From assembly GCF_000817735.3 (NCBI RefSeq), contig NZ_JTJC03000002.1:62001-126000 (forward strand): a stretch of 64,000 nt of DNA, in the 5' to 3' direction. Source of the DNA: Scytonema millei VB511283 (GTDB lineage: Bacteria > Cyanobacteriota > Cyanobacteriia > Cyanobacteriales > Chroococcidiopsidaceae). Under the pieces are notes generated by a model, which saw only the letters and a list, made by a program, of their open reading frames with translations, did not search any database and had not been told where the DNA came from. This document shows, piece after piece, positions 27,636 through 35,598 of this stretch (the stretch's first letter is position 1; each line of letters begins with the position of its first letter). The position numbers and the translations under genes were made by a program.

Positions 27636-28229
27636 ATGAATTTTTTTCAGCTCCAGTCACCTCCAAACGCGGCACGTCGATGGAGACGATCGTTGACTAA
27701 ATTGTTGTTACTACTCGTCCTATTTTCGTACTGCTTGGGAATACCCTCTGCCCTAGCAGGAATCAACGACGACAATTATGAGGGGAACGTTTTTGTGTTG
27801 TATGGTGGAAATGCCTCACTAGTACCACCAAAAACAACGCTAGAAAAATCTATGGCAGCAAGCGATCGCGCCACGCTGCTAGTGTTGTACTTAGACGATT
27901 GCAGCGATTGTAAGCAGTATGCTTCAGCAGTATCGCGGATGCAAGCCTTCTATGGTCGGGCAACAGATATCATTCCCGTCAATGTAGACACCATTTTACC
28001 GGAATTGACCTACAAGCCCACCGAACCTGGCTATTACTACAAGGGTGCAGTCCCGCAAATCATTGTATTCGACAAAGCGGGTAAAGTCGTCCTGAATGAA
28101 ACAGGACAAGTTCCTTACGAACGAGTAGATGACACCCTGCGAGAAGTGTTTGACTTATTACCCCGCACCGAATCGGCTGAGTTGAAACGCCGCTCCTTCA
28201 ATGAATTTAGTTCTGAAGTGACGGAATAG
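27636..28229 (+). CDS. Thioredoxin-fold thylakoid protein (photosystem I accumulation factor-like)
   Basis: 197 residues. A signal or anchor (LTKLLLLLVLFSYCLGIPSALA, ~22-43) leads into a thioredoxin-like domain with the pair DDCSDCKQYA in place of WCGPC, then PVNVD and the cis-Pro-like region YYYKGAVPQIIVFDKAGKVV. The set NYEGNVFVLYGGNASLVPP plus VPYERVDDTLREVFDLLP is what I recall for the cyanobacterial family annotated as thylakoid membrane photosystem I accumulation factor. Export and membrane location are inferred from the N-terminus. Monocistronic. Confidence 0.78.
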   Translation: MNFFQLQSPPNAARRWRRSLTKLLLLLVLFSYCLGIPSALAGINDDNYEGNVFVLYGGNASLVPPKTTLEKSMAASDRATLLVLYLDDCSDCKQYASAVSRMQAFYGRATDIIPVNVDTILPELTYKPTEPGYYYKGAVPQIIVFDKAGKVVLNETGQVPYERVDDTLREVFDLLPRTESAELKRRSFNEFSSEVTE

Positions 28230-28295
28230 GAGCGAGGAGCGAGGAGTGAGGGAAAGAGAGTGGTGCGTGGTCGTGATGAAAGGGTGTGAGGTGTA

Positions 28296-28350
28296 GGGTG
28301 TGGGGTGTGGGGTGTGGGGTGTGGGGTGTGGGGTGTAAAGATTTTAAATT
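28296..28350. repeat. Heptad array (GGGTGTG)n with shared linker, second copy
   Basis: The array and the following AAAGATTTTAAATTTCTTTCTCC-type linker match the block at 4548-4610. The rest of the 339-bp spacer 28230-28568 holds GAGCGAG, CTCACTC and CACTAGC heptads and no gene. Confidence 0.8.
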
Positions 28351-28568
28351 TCTTTCTCCCTCAGCAACCTTGCGCTCCCTCAGCTCCCTCAGCTCTCTTG
28401 TCTCCCCCTCTCCCTTGTCCTTTACCTCGCCCCTCACTCCTCACTCCTCACTCCTCAAAATGTATTGCAGCTGCGCAGACAAAATGAGAATTTTTAGGCA
28501 AAATGATCGGCAGTAGCCCCACAACTAGTCACTGGTTCCACTAGCCACCAGCCACTAGCCACTAGTTA

Positions 28569-29177
28569 ATGACAAAAGCCTACACTACACAGGAGCTAAT
28601 TGAGATTTTGGCAGCCGAACGCCAAGCCTGTCTCCAGGGACAAAGGCTCAACTTGGCGGCGCAACCTTCGGGTAATATTGCGATCGACAAGTATCTCAAA
28701 CCCGAAGGCTTGCAAAAATTTACTGCCTATCAAGACTTTAAGGCAGCAGTACATCGTTACCAAATAGAACATGGCGTATCTGGCATTGTCTGGCGACAGA
28801 TGACGGTTAAAGGTAAAACGATCGCCTATCCTGAAGTTGATGCCCACTTAATCGCCGTTCCTGAAGATTTAGAGATTTTGAAAGATTATAAGACGGCGAT
28901 CGCTGAGTTTTGGCGAGAAGTCACGGCAGGAATGGATATTTACCTCAGTATCAATCATGGCAAAGGCTACCGACAGATTACGCCAGGAGATGTTGAAAGA
29001 ATCCTGCACCGCACCCAATGGGCGACTCTATGGAAATCAGAAAATATCAATTTTCTCGAAATTATTCTGCAACTGGGTTGGGGTCAACCCCAAGAAGCAG
29101 CCTACAAACGCGGCTGGCCCGATTCTGGTAGCGAGTACATTCATGCTGTGAATCCTGGGAATCGACCGATTTGTTAA
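28569..29177 (+). CDS. Conserved cyanobacterial protein of unknown function
   Basis: 202 residues with no signal peptide, membrane segment or motif I can assign. Acidic/amphipathic α/β character: N-terminal TQELIEILAAERQACLQGQ helix, central GIVWRQMTVKGKTIAYPEVD, and a Trp-rich C-terminal half (GWGQPQEAAYKRGWPDSG). Codon use and the clean frame support a real gene. CACTAGC heptads end 6-7 bp before the ATG and no Shine-Dalgarno is visible. It converges on the SDR gene across a heptad-built hairpin. I do not assign a function. Confidence 0.75.
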   Translation: MTKAYTTQELIEILAAERQACLQGQRLNLAAQPSGNIAIDKYLKPEGLQKFTAYQDFKAAVHRYQIEHGVSGIVWRQMTVKGKTIAYPEVDAHLIAVPEDLEILKDYKTAIAEFWREVTAGMDIYLSINHGKGYRQITPGDVERILHRTQWATLWKSENINFLEIILQLGWGQPQEAAYKRGWPDSGSEYIHAVNPGNRPIC

Positions 29178-29183
29178 TCGTCT

Positions 29184-29262
29184 GTTAGTGGCTAGTGGCT
29201 GGTGGTTGGTGGCTAGAGTTTTTAAGTTTTTAATATCTAGTCACTAGTCACTAGTCACTAGC
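29184..29262. repeat. Heptad arrays forming an imperfect inverted repeat
   Basis: TAGTGGC/TGGTGGC heptads (29186-29215) face TAGTCAC/TAGCCAC heptads (29239-29266). The two arms pair with several G·U wobbles. It lies between two convergent genes and may act as a bidirectional terminator. Confidence 0.7.
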
Positions 29263-29264
29263 CA

Positions 29265-30038
29265 CTACTCACTACGATTAAACAAAGTCGAACTAGATTG
29301 ATCCACGGGCATCATCAAAACTTCGCTGATATTAACGTGGGGCGATCGCGTGACGCAGAAGAAAATGACATCGGCTACGTCTTCCGGCGTGAGGGGTTTG
29401 AGTCCCTGATACACTTTACTTGCTCGTTCGGTATCGTCGTGAAACCGGACTTGGCTGAATTCTGTTTCTACCATCCCAGGATCGACGGATGTAACCCGCA
29501 CGGGAGTCCCCAGTAAGTCTTGTTTTAAGCCTTCAGAAATGGCTTTGACGGCGGCTTTAGTAGCACAATAGACATTACCGTTAGGATAAGTTTGGTGTCC
29601 CGCGATCGAGCCGAGGTTGACAACGTGTCCCCGCCCGCGACTGACCATTCCTGGGACGATCGCGCGGGTAAAGTAGAGCAACCCTTTAATATTGGTATCG
29701 ATCATTTCTTCCCAATCTTGGTAACTACCCTGATAGAGTTTGTCTAAACCGCGACTCAGACCAGCATTGTTAATTAAAATGTCGATCGCAGAGAATTCAG
29801 ACGGCAACTGAGCTAAAGCCGATTCTATACTGGCGCGATCGCGCACGTCCAACTGCATAGTATGTATATCGCTGGCAAATTCTTTATTGAGATCGTCAGC
29901 CAATTGTGCCAATCGTTCCTGGCGACGGGCGACTAAGATTAACTTAGCACCAGCTTGGGCAAATATTTGCGCTGTCGCTTCACCAATGCCGCTACTTGCA
30001 CCCGTAATTAATACAATCTGATGTCGGACTGAAACCAT
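29265..30038 (-). CDS. Short-chain dehydrogenase/reductase (YdfG-like)
   Basis: 257 residues, classical SDR. Cofactor loop GASSGIGEATAQIF; the basic pair ARRQER after β2 suggests NADP(H). Structural NNAGLSRG, catalytic Ser in VNLGSIAGHQ, and the YCATKAAVK active site are intact. The C-terminal VSVDPGMVETEFSQVRF and LTPEDVADVIFFCVTR resemble YdfG, a serine/3-hydroxy-acid dehydrogenase, but the substrate cannot be read from sequence. An AAAAGTC heptad array lies 10-20 bp upstream of the start. Confidence 0.9.
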   Translation of the reverse strand: MVSVRHQIVLITGASSGIGEATAQIFAQAGAKLILVARRQERLAQLADDLNKEFASDIHTMQLDVRDRASIESALAQLPSEFSAIDILINNAGLSRGLDKLYQGSYQDWEEMIDTNIKGLLYFTRAIVPGMVSRGRGHVVNLGSIAGHQTYPNGNVYCATKAAVKAISEGLKQDLLGTPVRVTSVDPGMVETEFSQVRFHDDTERASKVYQGLKPLTPEDVADVIFFCVTRSPHVNISEVLMMPVDQSSSTLFNRSE

Positions 30039-30051
30039 ACTCCTTTCTTAA

Positions 30052-30083
30052 AAGTCAAAAGTTAAAAGTCAAAAGTCAAAAGC
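30052..30083. repeat. Heptad array (AAAAGTC)n
   Basis: Four copies (one AAAAGTT) in the 5' leader of the SDR gene, followed by CTCAGCTCC/CGATCG/CTTCCTCAG blocks up to 30165 that also occur at 8440-8510. Confidence 0.8.
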
Positions 30084-30165
30084 AAGGAGCTAGGAGTCAG
30101 AAAGATAGAATTGTCCAAATGCTTCCTCAGCTCCCGATCGCTCCCTCAGCTTCCTCAGCTCTCTT

Positions 30166-31038
30166 CTATGGCTTCTGCGCCGCAGGTGGATTTTTGCCGA
30201 CTACATTAAGGCGCTGAGTTACCAGTGTCATGCCATCGCCTCGGATAAGTACGGCAGAAACCCAGTAGCGATCGGGTTTGATGGGAGCGCGACCAATCTT
30301 AAATAATCCGCCGGATGAAAGTAACTCTAGATCTACCCGCGCCGGATTTGCGAAATTATCTGGTCTAATTGGTTCTTCGATCGCCGCACCGAGGAGATAA
30401 TCGTCACCTAATGGTTCTCGCACGACTGCATCAAAGTTATATTGCTGTCCGGGTTTTACCTGCTGAGGTAGCTTGACCTCTACTGTCGGTGGTTTGTCAC
30501 CAGTTTTAATTTGACTTTGCTCGGAAAGAATTTCCTGCTGTACGATTTGACCGTTCTCGTACCGCTGTTTGGATCTAATGGTGGCATCAAGTAGCGTATT
30601 ACCAACTGCTTGCGACTGCGTGCCAGTAATCTGAGTCACTGTCTCTGCAATAATTGCCTTGCCTTGAGGTTGCCACGATTGCAGTTGCGTCTGATACTTG
30701 AGCTGCGGGTAACTCTTCCACAAATTAGTTAAAGCTTGTGTCATGCTTTGGCGCGTTAAGCCATCGGAATGAGTGAAATTGGGGCTATAAAACTTTAATA
30801 CCTCATTAATGTTGCGTTGGTTGGCAGCCGCATCGATTTGCGCAATTATGTTTGTCAGTTCTGCGGGTGCGTTGAGCGGTACTGGTGGCTGAGGCTGAGG
30901 CGCATTAGTGGGGGTGGATGCTGGAGGGGTTTGTACTGGAGCTTGGGCAACGGAACGGTTGCTTGAGACTGTGACAGAGAGTGCTAGTAGTACTGGAACT
31001 AACGAGCAAGCAGACAGAGAATTCAAGATTTTACCCAT
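30166..31038 (-). CDS. Exported protein with NTF2/SnoaL-like domain
   Basis: 290 residues. A signal peptide (LSACSLVPVLLALSVTVSS, cleavage near SVAQA) is followed by a Pro/Gln-rich linker and an NTF2-like fold around LTNIIAQIDAAANQRNINEVLKFYSPNF through the TQTQSWQ..IIAETVTQITG region, seen in proteins that carry small ligands or mediate assembly. The second half (VEVKLPQQVKPGQQYNFDAVV) looks like a β-rich domain. No catalytic residues are obvious, so I give no reaction. Divergent from murG across a 150-bp spacer. Confidence 0.75.
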   Translation of the reverse strand: MGKILNSLSACSLVPVLLALSVTVSSNRSVAQAPVQTPPASTPTNAPQPQPPVPLNAPAELTNIIAQIDAAANQRNINEVLKFYSPNFTHSDGLTRQSMTQALTNLWKSYPQLKYQTQLQSWQPQGKAIIAETVTQITGTQSQAVGNTLLDATIRSKQRYENGQIVQQEILSEQSQIKTGDKPPTVEVKLPQQVKPGQQYNFDAVVREPLGDDYLLGAAIEEPIRPDNFANPARVDLELLSSGGLFKIGRAPIKPDRYWVSAVLIRGDGMTLVTQRLNVVGKNPPAAQKP

Positions 31039-31205
31039 TGACGATCGCCTAAGTATTTAACTGGTGAAGCAGTTATAACAACTCGTGTTGGTTGTCATTT
31101 GTCATTTGTCACTTGTGAACTACCAATGACCAAAAACGACATCATTTGCTTTATCTTAGGTTAACCTGTGTCTTGACTTGGTAGAAGGGAATGGGGGATG
31201 CACGG

Positions 31206-32267
31206 ATGCGACTATTGATTGCAGCAAGTGGCACTGGGGGACATTTGTTTCCGGCGATCGCGACGGCGGAACAGTTACCAGATTACCAAATTGAGTGGTT
31301 GGGAGTTCCAAATCGGTTAGAAACTCAATTAGTTCCATCCCAATATCGCTTGCATACTATCGATGTAGAAGGCATTCAGCAACGCTTGGGACTGGGTACG
31401 GTAAGAATTTTGACTAAACTTGCCCTTGCTATTTTTCAGGCGCGACAGTTGCTAAAACAGGGGCAGTTTCAGGGGGTGTTAACAACGGGTGGATATATTG
31501 CGGCTCCAGCCGTTATTGCAGCGCGATCGCTTGGTTTACCCGTGATTTTGCACGAATCGAACGCTATTCCTGGTAAAGTGACTCGCTTTTTAAGTCGTTG
31601 GTGTAGTGTTGTGGCGATTGGGTTTGAACCAGCAGCAAAATATTTACCAGGAGTCAAAACCATCTTTACAGGTACGCCCGTGCGATCGCAGTTTCAAATA
31701 GAGGCGCTGGATACCTTACCATCTTTAGATCTACCTATTCCCGATAACGTACCGCTGATTTTAATTGTCGGTGGTAGTCAGGGAGCAGTGGCTGTCAACA
31801 AGTTAGTGCGTCAGTCTGCTGCGGCTTGGTTTGAGGCTGGAGCGTGGGTGGTGCATCAGACGGGAAGTAACGATCCTGACGTGGAAAGTTTGAAACATCC
31901 CCAGTATATTGCACTGCCTTTTTATGACAATATGGCGCGGCTGTTGCATCGGGCAAGTTTGGTTATTGCTAGAGCCGGAGCTGGTACGGTAACGGAATTA
32001 GCGATCGCCCGCAAGCCAGCAGTTTTTATTCCCCTACCAACAGCAGCAGAAGACCATCAATATTACAACGCTCAAGTTTTAGGGGCAACGGGAGCGGCTT
32101 TAGTCTTTCGCCAACCAGAATTAACAGCGGAAATCTTAACCAAAGAAGTTTTAAGTTTGTTGCATTCACCTGAAAAGTTAGCTCAAATGGGAAAAAAAGC
32201 AGGTGCGATCGCGGTAGTTGATAGTGCTGAAAGATTGGCACAGTTAGTCCGCGAAATAGTACAGTAG
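31206..32267 (+). CDS. murG: MurG, UDP-GlcNAc:lipid I N-acetylglucosaminyltransferase
   Basis: Makes lipid II at the inner face of the cytoplasmic membrane for peptidoglycan synthesis. The N-terminal G-loop ASGTGGHLFPAIA, the second G-loop VGGSQGA, the donor-site ARAGAGTVTELAIARKPA and IPLPTAAEDHQYYNAQ are all present. I chose the ATG at 31206 (MRLLIAASG, 353 aa) with GGGGGA 7 nt upstream; an ATG at 31191 would add five residues. The stop codon TAG is the first part of an AGGGGCGGGTTT palindromic element. No other mur genes are adjacent. Confidence 0.96.
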   Translation: MRLLIAASGTGGHLFPAIATAEQLPDYQIEWLGVPNRLETQLVPSQYRLHTIDVEGIQQRLGLGTVRILTKLALAIFQARQLLKQGQFQGVLTTGGYIAAPAVIAARSLGLPVILHESNAIPGKVTRFLSRWCSVVAIGFEPAAKYLPGVKTIFTGTPVRSQFQIEALDTLPSLDLPIPDNVPLILIVGGSQGAVAVNKLVRQSAAAWFEAGAWVVHQTGSNDPDVESLKHPQYIALPFYDNMARLLHRASLVIARAGAGTVTELAIARKPAVFIPLPTAAEDHQYYNAQVLGATGAALVFRQPELTAEILTKEVLSLLHSPEKLAQMGKKAGAIAVVDSAERLAQLVREIVQ

Positions 32268-32324
32268 GGGCGGGTTTACCAACTATCTCTGCTGCAATCT
32301 GAGATCTTCCTAAACCCGCCCTCC
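32263..32324. repeat. Palindromic AGGGGCGGGTTT element overlapping the murG stop
   Basis: About 62 bp, with GTAGGGGCGGGTTTACC on the left and TAAACCCGCCCTCC on the right. Its TAG supplies the murG stop codon. Confidence 0.72.
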
Positions 32325-32402
32325 GATATTTTGTACAACCTACCAAGTTAGACTATCGGTAGAATTTGTGATTTCCAGTTGTAATTTGAGATTGACAAAA
32401 TT

Positions 32403-33008
32403 ATGCAAATTACAGAACAGCGCTATTACACTCCAGAGGAATATTTAGAGTTAGAGGAGGCGGCTGAATATAAGAGTGAATATATAAACGGTGAAATTAT
32501 TCCAATGGCAGGCGGAACGACAAATCACAATCGGCTAGCACTAAATCTTAGTACTGGACTAAATTTTGCTTTCAGACAGCAAGACTACGAAGTTTTTATG
32601 GGTGACGTGCGTTTGTGGATACCCGACAAGCACATTTATACCTATCCCGATGTCATGGTAATTGCCGGAAAGCCGGAATATTACAATAATCGTACCGATA
32701 CAGTGACTAACCCGATCGTCATTGCCGGGATTTTATCAAAATCTACCCAAAATCGCGACCGCCAAACAAAATTTGAGGATTACAAAACCATACCCTCTTT
32801 CCAAGAATACATATTAATTGACCAAACTAAAATTAATGTCATGCAGTATGTGAAGACGGGAAGAAAGCGTTGGGAAATTCGAGAACATGATATAGAAGAT
32901 GAAGTCATTGCCCTTCATTCCATTCTCTTTCAGCTCTCTCTAGAAGATTTATATAATAAAGTTGACTTCGAGGCAAAGCAGGTAGAGGAAACTAATCTTG
33001 ATAGTTAA
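32403..33008 (+). CDS. Uma2-family (DUF820) PD-(D/E)XK protein
   Basis: 201 residues of the restriction-endonuclease-like family greatly expanded in cyanobacteria. The typical parts are YTPEEYLELEEAAEYKSEYINGEIIPMAGG, then FMGDVRLWIP and the PD core YTYPDVMVI, followed by a beta strand with LSKSTQNRDRQTKFEDYKTIPSFQEYILID. The Asp and the downstream catalytic-type region are retained. Function in vivo is unknown for the family. Its TAA overlaps the TAA of the convergent sugar-kinase gene within the tetranucleotide TTAA, leaving no spacer. Confidence 0.9.
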   Translation: MQITEQRYYTPEEYLELEEAAEYKSEYINGEIIPMAGGTTNHNRLALNLSTGLNFAFRQQDYEVFMGDVRLWIPDKHIYTYPDVMVIAGKPEYYNNRTDTVTNPIVIAGILSKSTQNRDRQTKFEDYKTIPSFQEYILIDQTKINVMQYVKTGRKRWEIREHDIEDEVIALHSILFQLSLEDLYNKVDFEAKQVEETNLDS

Positions 33009-33895
33009 TCTCTTCTAGTTTGCATCCATTGACGAGAACCAAAAGACTGGCAAGCCCGAGCAGCAATTTTTGCCGCAGCTTCTAACGCTTCAGTAAAAGT
33101 GTACTGAAGGATGTAATGACAAAAAGCACCGTGAAAAATATCCCCTGCACCGAGAGTATCTACAGGTTTAATTTGAGGAATTTCTAGAGATTTAATTTTA
33201 CCTTCAGTTAAAAACTGAATGGGTTTTTCTCCTTGAGTAATTGCAATATGAGGAATTCCCATTTGGGAAAGATAATAAATGACTTCTTCAATATTGTGAC
33301 AATTGGGAGGATGAAAGTTAGCAGAACAGATAGCATAGTCTGCAAAATATAAAACTTTTTCAAAACCAGGTTTCCAACTCCCACCATCAACAACAATAGG
33401 AATATTATTAGCTTTAGCAAGTTGTGCGATCGCCTCCCCTACTAACATTTGATGCCCATCGATTAAAATAATATCGACCCCCTCTAAAATATTTTCTGGA
33501 ATAAATTCAGGTGTAACTTGGTTTTTGACAGCATTAATAGAAACTACTGCCCGTTCCCCCGTCTCTTGAGAGACAATAATCGATGAGACAGGCGGCGGTT
33601 CAGTTTGACTGGGTGCTAAATCTGCGATCGCCACTCCATAAGTTGCCAAATCTGCTTGAATTAGCTGGGTAATCGGGTGGTTTCCTACTGTTCCCAACAA
33701 AGTAGCGCGATCGCCTAAATAACTAAATGTGACGGCAGCATTAGTAGCAGGTCCACCAGCTGCAACAATATAATCGGAGGCAACAATTTTTTGATTGTTA
33801 GTTGGTGGAGACGGAGCTAAATAAACAAAATCTAGAGTGACTAAGCCAATAAATAGTCCACAAGTGCCTTCAACTAGTTGTCGATTGCGATCCAT
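33005..33895 (-). CDS. PfkB-family sugar kinase
   Basis: 296 residues of the ribokinase/PfkB superfamily. The N-terminal substrate region (YIVAAGGPATNAAVTFSYLGDRATLLG) and the C-terminal anion-hole/catalytic motif (DTLGAGDIFHGAF, Asp as base) are complete. PfkB members phosphorylate ribose, fructose, adenosine or similar; nothing here fixes the substrate. The C-terminus is short and the stop overlaps the Uma2 stop. The MazF-like toxin gene lies 65 bp upstream of its start, same strand, but they are probably separate units. Confidence 0.9.
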   Translation of the reverse strand: MDRNRQLVEGTCGLFIGLVTLDFVYLAPSPPTNNQKIVASDYIVAAGGPATNAAVTFSYLGDRATLLGTVGNHPITQLIQADLATYGVAIADLAPSQTEPPPVSSIIVSQETGERAVVSINAVKNQVTPEFIPENILEGVDIILIDGHQMLVGEAIAQLAKANNIPIVVDGGSWKPGFEKVLYFADYAICSANFHPPNCHNIEEVIYYLSQMGIPHIAITQGEKPIQFLTEGKIKSLEIPQIKPVDTLGAGDIFHGAFCHYILQYTFTEALEAAAKIAARACQSFGSRQWMQTRRD

Positions 33896-33959
33896 TAGCT
33901 ACAATCCCTAACTCCTACTTGCCCTAACTCCTACTGGCATAACTAATCGCTTGTTAGTC

Positions 33960-34310
33960 TCAATTTTGTCCCAGCAAATCTAAAGCAATTAATAATGCTC
34001 GCTCTAATTGTGACATTACTTCATAGGAGAGCGTTCCCCGTAGGCGGAGAAGGCGAGCTTTAGATAAGACGCGCACCTGGTCTGCCATAGCAATAGAATC
34101 TCTACTCAATCCCCCATCTGATGCACGAATTAAAACTTGAGTCGGATAAACCCGTTTATTTGACTGATAAGTGGTGCAGGGAACAGCTAAAATTACTGGA
34201 CTGTAGGCATTAATTGCATCTCGACTGACAATGATAATCGGGCGAGTTCCTCCTTGTTCAGATCCTTCAACGGGTTCGAGACGAGCATCATAGACTTCCC
34301 CCCGTTTCAC
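33960..34310 (-). CDS. MazF/PemK-family endoribonuclease toxin
   Basis: 116 residues. The family opening KRGEVYDARLEPVEGSEQGG with TRPIIIVSRD, then VILAVPCTT and the conserved LSRDSIAMADQVRVLSKARL, point to an mRNA interferase that cuts single-stranded RNA. The gene overlaps the antitoxin gene by 4 bp (ATG/TGA-type overlap at 34307-34310), the standard layout with the antitoxin first. The cut sequence cannot be predicted. Confidence 0.9.
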   Translation of the reverse strand: MKRGEVYDARLEPVEGSEQGGTRPIIIVSRDAINAYSPVILAVPCTTYQSNKRVYPTQVLIRASDGGLSRDSIAMADQVRVLSKARLLRLRGTLSYEVMSQLERALLIALDLLGQN

Positions 34311-34582
34311 AGCTGAGAATCCTCTAAATTTAGAGCTTCCCAGCTAGCAGAAGCAAACTCAGCTTCCATTCTTAACACCTCTGCTTGATAGTCTGGATCT
34401 TGTGCCATCTGGACTAACGCTGCATCAATCTCTGCCCTTTGTAGTGTTGCTAATTCGTGTCGCAAAGCTTGGGCTACAAACTCATTGCGATTCTTGGCTT
34501 TCCCTTCGCTGACCATCCTATCGGCGGCTTCTAGAAGTTCAGAAGGTAGAGTCAGGGTGGTACGTACCGTTTGCTTTTCCAT
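34307..34582 (-). CDS. Ribbon-helix-helix antitoxin of the MazF-like toxin
   Basis: 91 residues. The N-terminal RTTLTLPSELLEAADRMVSEGKAKNRNEFVAQAL is a CopG/MetJ-type ribbon-helix-helix expected to bind its own operator; the acidic C-terminal tail (VLRMEAEFASASWEALNLED) should bind and inhibit the toxin. It is the upstream gene of the pair. The operator probably lies in the 48 bp between it and coaX; I could not pick it out with confidence. Confidence 0.88.
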   Translation of the reverse strand: MEKQTVRTTLTLPSELLEAADRMVSEGKAKNRNEFVAQALRHELATLQRAEIDAALVQMAQDPDYQAEVLRMEAEFASASWEALNLEDSQL

Positions 34583-34630
34583 GTCTCTTTTGATGGCTAA
34601 ATTGATGTCAATAGTGGCATCAACTTAAGC

Positions 34631-35458
34631 TTAGCTCAAACATGACGACTGAGAATTTTGCAAAGACGATCGCATTCCCCAGAAAGTTAAATTAGGTTCG
34701 TAAACGATCTTGGTAGTGAGTTCGGGATAGAGCGATCGCAGATATTCCAAGAGCAATTTACCATCGCCTCCTTTAAAACAAATCTGACTATCGGGAAATT
34801 TTTCCCACCAAGCCGTGATAAAGTCGCGAATGCTAGCAATTAGCGTGTAGATAACTCCACTTTGGATTGCTTCTGGGGTATTCGTCGCCCAGCGTTCGGG
34901 TAAAGAAAGAATTTCTGGAGCTGCGATTGAAGGTAGATTAGCTGTTTTTTGTCCTAAAGACTGCAATTGTAAGCTTAATCCTGGTAATATCGCCCCACCA
35001 ACCAAACAGCGATCGCCATCTGCACCTGTAAAAGTTAATGCTGTCCCTGCATCAATAACTAAAATGGGAAAACCGCAAGTTTCTCCAGCTCCCAACACAG
35101 CTAAAGCGCGATCGATCCCCAGAGTAGGGTAAATTCCCAAAAGGGGGATTTTATCTAGCGAAATTACGTGTGCTTCTGGGTATGCTTGCCACAGCACTGT
35201 CTGACTAGGAACAACAGAAGCAATATATATAGGTAAGAGATAGGAGCGCACAGCCCCCCCAGAGATAAATGAGTCAATAGGAGACAGAATTTCTTGAGGG
35301 AGATCGGCAAAAGTCTTACACTGAGCTAGCTGTTGCTCAATCGATCTAGAGAGATGGGGAGTATCCCAAGTTATTTGCAGATTTTCACCTGCAAACCATC
35401 CCCAATGCAACCGAGAATTGCCAATTTCCAAACCCAACCAAGTTTTCATCTCGGTCAT
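34631..35458 (-). CDS. coaX: Type III pantothenate kinase
   Basis: First step of coenzyme A synthesis, ATP-dependent phosphorylation of pantothenate. ASKHA-fold motifs are seen: phosphate 1 [15 protein letters not shown], the pantothenate/dimer region [12 protein letters not shown], phosphate 2 [13 protein letters not shown], and the adenosine region [14 protein letters not shown]. 275 residues, somewhat longer than the usual ~255 because of N-terminal and C-terminal tails. The CoaX type needs a monovalent cation and resists CoA feedback (family knowledge). GACTTAC heptads lie just upstream of its start. Confidence 0.93.
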   Translation of the reverse strand: MTEMKTWLGLEIGNSRLHWGWFAGENLQITWDTPHLSRSIEQQLAQCKTFADLPQEILSPIDSFISGGAVRSYLLPIYIASVVPSQTVLWQAYPEAHVISLDKIPLLGIYPTLGIDRALAVLGAGETCGFPILVIDAGTALTFTGADGDRCLVGGAILPGLSLQLQSLGQKTANLPSIAAPEILSLPERWATNTPEAIQSGVIYTLIASIRDFITAWWEKFPDSQICFKGGDGKLLLEYLRSLYPELTTKIVYEPNLTFWGMRSSLQNSQSSCLS

Positions 35459-35463
35459 CAGTT

Positions 35464-35491
35464 AATTCCGACTTACGACTTACGACTTACT
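35464..35491. repeat. Heptad array (GACTTAC)n upstream of coaX
   Basis: Three copies of GACTTAC in the coaX-flv3 divergent spacer; they are the reverse complement of the GTAAGTC type seen after era. Confidence 0.8.
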
Positions 35492-35598
35492 TTTAGCTTA
35501 TTTAACTCACTGATAATTTATTTAATAAAGCTTTACAAGAAAGACGTGAGAGAATGAAGATAAGGAAATAATACTTAAAAATTTAGGGGAGAGGACTA

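Noticed and set aside
28230-28568. CT/GA-rich stretches as a promoter or small RNA gene
   Set aside because: They are composed of CTCACTC, GAGCGAG and CTCCCTG heptads that recur in other spacers; no independent RNA signal.
33960-34582. Toxin-antitoxin pair as the edge of a defence island
   Set aside because: Neighbours are a sugar kinase and coaX; no restriction, Cas, Abi or mobile genes are adjacent.
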